Below are positions 6,775 through 9,786 of a stretch of 9,786 nucleotides of DNA, in pieces. Within the stretch, counting starts at the first letter, position 1; every line of letters starts with the position of its first letter. Source of the stretch: an uncultured Bacteroides sp. (GTDB taxonomy: Bacteria > Bacteroidota > Bacteroidia > Bacteroidales > Bacteroidaceae); NCBI GenBank assembly GCA_900551645.1, contig URWP01000087.1, positions 1 through 9,786 of the forward strand, written 5' to 3'. Both the position numbers and the translations under genes were made by a program. Below the pieces are notes generated by a model. The model was given only the letters and a program-made list of their open reading frames with translations, was not told the origin of the DNA and searched no databases.

Positions 6775-7276
6775 AGTTAATCATATCCATGTAATTGGCA
6801 TCTACTCCTTCCGAAACCAAAGTTTCTCCACCTAATGATTCTATTTGTTTCGTCCGGTATATCTTCATTAAAATCAAGTCTGTATACGAAGTTATACGCA
6901 TACTACGCCATGCTTCATCGTAATCGTGATTTTTCATCAACATCAGTTCCAACGCCTGGTTGGCATACTTATCGTACAGTTCCACCGCCTTCTTCTCTCC
7001 CAAATCATCCTTATCGGCACAGCCCAGTTCCAACTGAATCAAACCGATAATACCATAATTCACAATGGCAATAAATTCAGGACGTATACCTTCATCCACC
7101 AACGCAACACCTTTGATTTCAATACTTCGGATACGGTTTGCCTTAATGAAAATCTGGTCGGTTACTGACGAAGGACGCATAATCCGCCACGCAGCCCCAT
7201 AGTCATGAAGCTTCTTGACGAACAGATCCCGACAAATTGCTATGACATGCTCAAACTGTTGTTTTGTATCTTCCAT
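6734..7276 (-). CDS. DUF1599 (Nmad1-like) protein with two tandem repeats
   Basis: This 180-residue soluble protein without a signal peptide belongs to the DUF1599 family, which I recall is also named nucleotide modification associated domain 1. The sequence is an internal duplication with an offset of about 93 residues. Repeat 1 has KKLHDYGAAWRIMR...SVTDQIFIK...R48...E53 and later DEGI...NYG. Repeat 2 has MKNHDYDEAWRSMR...SYTDLILMK...R141...E146 and later SEGV...NYA. Conserved polar positions kept in both copies are His24/117, Asp25/118, Tyr26/119, Trp30/123, Arg34/127, Asp40/133, Lys45/138 and Glu53/146, which suggests a paired binding site. No biochemical role is known to me. It is the first gene of the minus-strand block, 20 nt after a well-formed promoter, and overlaps the MauE/DoxX start. 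Confidence 0.85.
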   Translation of the reverse strand: MEDTKQQFEHVIAICRDLFVKKLHDYGAAWRIMRPSSVTDQIFIKANRIRSIEIKGVALVDEGIRPEFIAIVNYGIIGLIQLELGCADKDDLGEKKAVELYDKYANQALELMLMKNHDYDEAWRSMRITSYTDLILMKIYRTKQIESLGGETLVSEGVDANYMDMINYAVFGLIKLEFGE

Positions 7277-7295
7277 CTTCTCTCTGAATAGATGG

Positions 7296-7326
7296 CAAAG
7301 TTACTTTTTTTCAGCGAAGTGCCCAA
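7296..7326 (-). promoter_or_regulatory. Bacteroidetes promoter of the DUF1599-MauE/DoxX-tpiA block
   Basis: On the minus strand, TTGG (7326-7323) and TAACTTTG (7303-7296) are separated by 19 nt. This is close to the Bacteroidetes consensus TTTG-N19-21-TAnnTTTG and is the best-spaced promoter in the window. The start would be near 7290, leaving a leader of about 14 nt before the ATG at 7276. The -33 box abuts the T run of the upstream gene's terminator. Confidence 0.7.
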
Positions 7327-7327
7327 T

Positions 7328-7359
7328 AAAAAAGGCGGAAAAGTAGTACACTTTCCGCC
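7328..7359 (-). terminator. Intrinsic terminator of the M23 peptidase gene
   Basis: On the minus strand, GGCGGAAA (7359-7352) pairs with TTTCCGCC (7341-7334), with the stem extendable inward by AGT/ACT around a bulge, and is followed directly by six Ts (7333-7328). It stands 24 nt after the M23 gene's stop and isolates that gene from the DUF1599 operon. Confidence 0.85.
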
Positions 7360-7383
7360 CTTTATGAAAAATCTTTTAAAGAA

Positions 7384-8316
7384 TTATGAACACCTCAACA
7401 CTTGTCCTATACGCAGAACCGTATTACGCTTGATTCCGTTCATCTTGCACAGACGGTCGATAGGAACGTGATAGATACGGGAAATACGTCCCAACGTATC
7501 ACCTTTACGAATCTTATGATATTTGATTGAATTTCCGGCCTGCTTTTGAGACGCTTTATCCTTAGAAGATACAGATTCTTCCTTAGCCTCCTTCAAAGCT
7601 AGATCCAGACGCTTGCGCTGATAATCATAACGATTAGCCCCTCTTACAAAGAGGTAATTGTCGGCTACAATATCTTGTTTCGGGAAATCGAACAGGAATT
7701 CCGGATTAATGACCTCGCCCAGGAAGCGAGTCTCAAAATGAAGGTGCGAACCGGTAGAACGGCCTGTATTTCCTCCCAAACCGATGGGGTCGCCGGCCTT
7801 AACGTATTCGTCTTCTTTTACAATCTGTTTGGATAGATGCCCGTAGATAGTTTCCAATCCGTTATCGTGACGGATAACAACGTATTTTCCATAACCGCGG
7901 CGTTCATATTTCACCATCCGGACTCTTCCGTCGAACGCTGCGCGAATCGTATCTCCGATGTACACCTTGATATCCAGTCCATTGTGCATTCTCCGCCACC
8001 GCGGTCCGCATTTGGATGTAATCTGTGTATGAGTGGTCGGCATACAGAATCCCGTCAAATCAATCCGGAAGCTATCTGGTACATTTACCGTATTTCCATA
8101 GGCGTGTACCCGTTCGTTGCTCCAGTTCGGATAAAGGGAATAAGCCGGATAGACCGATTTTTCTGCCTTAATCTGACGAATCAAGGCCAATGAATCAACT
8201 GCTTTTAATTTTCTGTCGATAGGTGCCTGGCGGGCGAGCAAATCCTGTCCAGAGACATTCACACTTACCAAAGCCAGTGCAGCTAACGCTACGGTTCTAA
8301 TACATTTTAAAATCAT
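7384..8316 (-). CDS. Secreted M23 peptidoglycan endopeptidase with C-terminal LysM domain
   Basis: This is an exported cell-wall peptidase of 310 residues from the chosen start. MILKCIRTVALAALALVSVN is a standard Sec signal peptide, so I prefer the Met at 8316. An in-frame ATG at 8355 would add 13 residues that spoil it. The LytM/M23 domain (about 105-215) keeps the zinc ligands His111 and Asp115 (RMHNGLD) and His193 (GSHLHFE), plus catalytic His160 (IYGHLS), so it should be active. A charged helical stretch (about 230-260) leads to a LysM motif (about 267-308: YHKIRKGDTLGRISRIY...RIGQVL), which binds N-acetylglucosamine-containing glycan. Family knowledge says such enzymes cut peptide cross-links in the periplasm; the exact bond is not visible. 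It has its own terminator. No clear promoter is seen upstream, but an inverted repeat lies about 110 nt before the start. Confidence 0.92.
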   Translation of the reverse strand: MILKCIRTVALAALALVSVNVSGQDLLARQAPIDRKLKAVDSLALIRQIKAEKSVYPAYSLYPNWSNERVHAYGNTVNVPDSFRIDLTGFCMPTTHTQITSKCGPRWRRMHNGLDIKVYIGDTIRAAFDGRVRMVKYERRGYGKYVVIRHDNGLETIYGHLSKQIVKEDEYVKAGDPIGLGGNTGRSTGSHLHFETRFLGEVINPEFLFDFPKQDIVADNYLFVRGANRYDYQRKRLDLALKEAKEESVSSKDKASQKQAGNSIKYHKIRKGDTLGRISRIYHVPIDRLCKMNGIKRNTVLRIGQVLRCS

Positions 8317-8643
8317 TACGTTTATAATATTTTTCAGCGGTATAGACACAGACAAGGAAACCTCAGGAAACAGTGTCTGCTATGAGAATACCATCACCGG
8401 TTTGAAACAATTCAACTTTAAGGAACCGTTTGCAACGTCTGGTTTGCAAACGTTGAGCCAAAATTACATTTTTCTTTTCAGACAGCCAAAGGGAATTAAC
8501 CTTTTTTATGCATTTTACAACATTTTTCCTTGCGAGCCTATTTTTCACAAAATCAAGCAGTAAAATGAATGTTCTGTCATAAAAAACGGCACCTTACCTT
8601 TCAGAAAATTCACAAGATACCGGCTTCGGTTTCCGAATCATCT
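8317..8643. other. Gene-free stretch upstream of the M23 gene
   Basis: These 327 bases lie between the M23 start and the DUF3256 stop. I find no credible gene. The only sizeable open frame (8363-8548, minus) encodes 61 mostly basic residues with no recognisable motif. The stretch contains the inverted repeat at 8427-8452. A one-mismatch -7-like box, TCCCTTTG (minus, 8494-8487), has no matching -33. A very weak hairpin before six Ts (8598-8581, minus) might help end the DUF3256 message. A leader of 150 nt or more for the M23 gene is possible. Confidence 0.5.
8427..8452. repeat. Inverted repeat upstream of the M23 gene, possible operator
   Basis: CGTTTGCAA (8427-8435) and TTGCAAACG (8444-8452) are exact inverted copies 8 nt apart. 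The unit GTTTGCAA also recurs as a direct copy at 8428 and 8442, and TTTGCAAA (8443-8450) is itself palindromic. This dense symmetry in otherwise AT-rich noncoding DNA could be a regulator-binding site or an RNA hairpin in the M23 leader. No T run follows on either strand, so it is not a terminator. Confidence 0.5.
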
Positions 8644-9294
8644 TTATTCCGATTCACCGGATCGGATAAAGCGTCCGTTTTCCCACACATACCGCAACGG
8701 TTTCCGGATAAGATATGCCTGTAAATTGGCAGAAGTTGCCTTATCCAAATAATCAGGAGTAGTATATCGGAACAAAAGAGTCTGCTCTCCGGCAGAAAGA
8801 CGAGCTTCCTGAAGACTGATATCAGTATGGGTACGCAGATTCTGTAACGAATCGGCCTGAGCTTTAGTGACAGGTGTACGGAAAAAAAGAGAATCAACTG
8901 GCAAATCGATGAAACGGGAAGTTTCCAACAGATTCCAGTCTGTGTCATAGAATCTGACCTTACTATCAGCAACCGGAGCCTGATAAGTCTGTATAACACA
9001 AACAACCTTCAAAGAATCATTCAATGGCAACAGTTTCATTTCCATTGAGCTGGCCGATGTCATCTTCAAATACAAATAATCATCCGTCAGTTCTGTCATT
9101 TCAGATGTCTTGCCAAACCGGTTACGTACTTCCGCTTTCATCTTACTGGCCAAGAAGTCACCGAAATCCTCCCGATTCACTTTGGTCAGCAACGGCACCA
9201 ATGTATCCGGCATAGCCACAAACAATTCTTTCATATTCTGTGCCTGTAAAGAAATGCTTATAAACAGGCTTATCAATAAAATCAATCGTTTCAT
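8644..9294 (-). CDS. Secreted DUF3256 family protein
   Basis: This 216-residue exported protein of unknown function matches the Bacteroidales DUF3256 family as I recall it: MKELFVAMPDTLVPLLTK at the mature N-terminus, then KMKAEVRNRFG, LTDDYLYLKM and EMKLLPLND. The first 19 residues (MKRLILLISLFISISLQAQ) are a Sec signal peptide with no lipobox Cys, so the product is probably periplasmic. The rest alternates polar and hydrophobic residues and looks beta-rich. The mature protein has a single Cys. The longer frame could begin at 9318, but that start would sit inside the TATCTTTG promoter box. The ATG at 9294 also gives the better signal peptide. It appears monocistronic; no strong terminator was found after it. 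Confidence 0.82.
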   Translation of the reverse strand: MKRLILLISLFISISLQAQNMKELFVAMPDTLVPLLTKVNREDFGDFLASKMKAEVRNRFGKTSEMTELTDDYLYLKMTSASSMEMKLLPLNDSLKVVCVIQTYQAPVADSKVRFYDTDWNLLETSRFIDLPVDSLFFRTPVTKAQADSLQNLRTHTDISLQEARLSAGEQTLLFRYTTPDYLDKATSANLQAYLIRKPLRYVWENGRFIRSGESE

Positions 9295-9315
9295 TTCATT
9301 CTGCTTAATCGAGGC

Positions 9316-9346
9316 CAAAGATACACAATAAATTTTTCCTGACCAG
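9316..9346 (-). promoter_or_regulatory. Promoter of the DUF3256 gene
   Basis: TATCTTTG on the minus strand (9323-9316) fits TAnnTTTG exactly, with CTGG (9346-9343) 19 nt upstream as a poor but correctly spaced -33. The start would fall near 9309, about 15 nt before the ATG at 9294. This promoter decides the start codon, since the longer open frame begins within the box. Confidence 0.6.
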
Positions 9347-9410
9347 TTTATTGGGAAGATTTAAGAAATATACTAACGGCATGATAATATCACTTCCGTC
9401 CAGACAATTC

Positions 9411-9719
9411 TCAGGAATTACCCTTCCGTTTCAGAAAATCAGTCGGACTTTCACCGAAATACTCCTTATAACATTTCGTAAAATAAGAAGGTGATGTAAA
9501 ACCGACCTCATAAGTCACTTCCGATATACTCTTCTCGGAAGAAGCCAGCAATGAAGCAGCTTTTTTCAGACGGGCAATACGCAAAAGTTCATTGGGAGAA
9601 TAACCGGTCAACGCTTTGGTTTTCCGATAAAGCTGTACACGTCCTAATCCCAGCCTGGCTCCCAAATCTTCTACACTCACTTCCGAGTTTCCCAGTTCCT
9701 CTTCTATCAGCTGGCGCAA
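9411..9719 (-). CDS. AraC-type DNA-binding domain, apparently lacking its N-terminal part
   Basis: The frame encodes a complete AraC/XylS double helix-turn-helix domain: VSVEDLGARLGLGRVQLYRK (first HTH, about 15-34), GYSPNELLRIARLKKAASLL, and ISEVTYEVGFTSPSYFTKCY (second HTH, about 65-84) with the closing FGESPTDFL. It closely resembles the C-terminus of Bacteroidetes hybrid two-component and other long sensor-regulators. Those proteins continue upstream; here the frame meets TAA at 9762-9764. No ATG occurs in it; the only usual start is a TTG at 9719. The codons just before it still read FISK (9720-9731), as expected inside such a protein. It is therefore either a fragment of a larger gene or a MarA-sized single-domain regulator with an unusual start. 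No promoter box is seen upstream. Confidence 0.7.
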   Translation of the reverse strand: MRQLIEEELGNSEVSVEDLGARLGLGRVQLYRKTKALTGYSPNELLRIARLKKAASLLASSEKSISEVTYEVGFTSPSYFTKCYKEYFGESPTDFLKRKGNS

Positions 9720-9731
9720 TTTGCTGATAAA

Positions 9732-9786
9732 ACTCGTTGGTTGAATTAAAATTTTAGATATTTATAAATGGGAAAGTTGCACATAT
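9732..9786. other. AT-rich noncoding edge, possible rearrangement or insertion junction
   Basis: Immediately upstream of the AraC-domain coding similarity the sequence turns AT-rich. All three minus-strand frames close here: TAA at 9762-9764 in the AraC frame, and early stops in the other two. It contains the palindrome TAAAATTTTA (9747-9756). I do not recognise a specific insertion-sequence end and see no transposase, so this is only a candidate breakpoint. Confidence 0.3.

Noticed and set aside
8363..8548. 61-residue minus-strand open frame just upstream of the M23 gene
   Set aside because: Basic, low-information sequence with no motif, signal peptide or own promoter. It overlaps the inverted repeat and looks like noncoding DNA.
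8581..8637. Possible terminator(s) after the DUF3256 gene
   Set aside because: The 5-bp TTCGG/CCGAA stem (8625-8637) has no T run after it, and the hairpin in front of the six Ts (8581-8586) has only about three weak pairs. Neither is convincing.
1..9786. CRISPR arrays, tRNA/rRNA genes, transposases, phage or defence genes
   Set aside because: No regularly spaced repeats, no tRNA-like cloverleaf or CCA-ended arms, and no mobile-element or nuclease motifs were found in either strand.

Overview
The window looks like chromosomal core DNA of a gut-type Bacteroidales (Bacteroides/Phocaeicola/Parabacteroides-like). Three things support this. The protein families are Bacteroidetes-typical: the malate dehydrogenase variant, DUF3256, a two-repeat DUF1599 protein and a MauE/DoxX membrane protein beside tpiA. 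Several genes are preceded by the Bacteroidetes -7 element TAnnTTTG (TACCTTTG, TAAGTTTG, TAACTTTG, TATCTTTG). Shine-Dalgarno sequences are absent and start codons sit in A-rich DNA. The species cannot be fixed from the sequence alone.

Layout, left to right. (1) The 3' end of a malate dehydrogenase gene (+), closed by a strong intrinsic terminator. (2) A two-gene + strand unit: a HAD-IA phosphatase of the phosphoglycolate-phosphatase type, then DNA primase dnaG 28 nt later. (3) A convergent terminator at 3414-3450, then a five-gene minus-strand block transcribed from about 7290 down to 3481: DUF1599 protein, MauE/DoxX membrane protein with a thioredoxin-like periplasmic domain, tpiA, a secreted SPOR-domain protein, and folE. 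The block has a well-formed promoter at its head and a second promoter-like element with a 10-bp stem-loop just ahead of the SPOR-folE pair. (4) A monocistronic minus-strand gene for a secreted M23 endopeptidase with a C-terminal LysM domain, ending in its own terminator. (5) A gene-free stretch (8317-8643) containing an inverted repeat. (6) A secreted DUF3256 protein (minus). (7) At the right edge, the C-terminal AraC-type DNA-binding domain of a regulator. Its upstream part is missing: there is no ATG, and all three frames close within the 60 bases beyond it.

The genes cover central carbon metabolism (mdh, tpiA), replication priming (dnaG), pterin synthesis (folE) and envelope maintenance (SPOR, M23-LysM, MauE/DoxX, DUF3256). 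I see no mobile-element gene, CRISPR array, RNA gene or defence cassette, so most of the window is ordinary core genome. The parts most worth a second look are the DUF1599-MauE/Trx pair, the beheaded AraC-domain gene at the right edge, the stem-loop leader of SPOR-folE, and the inverted repeat upstream of the M23 gene.
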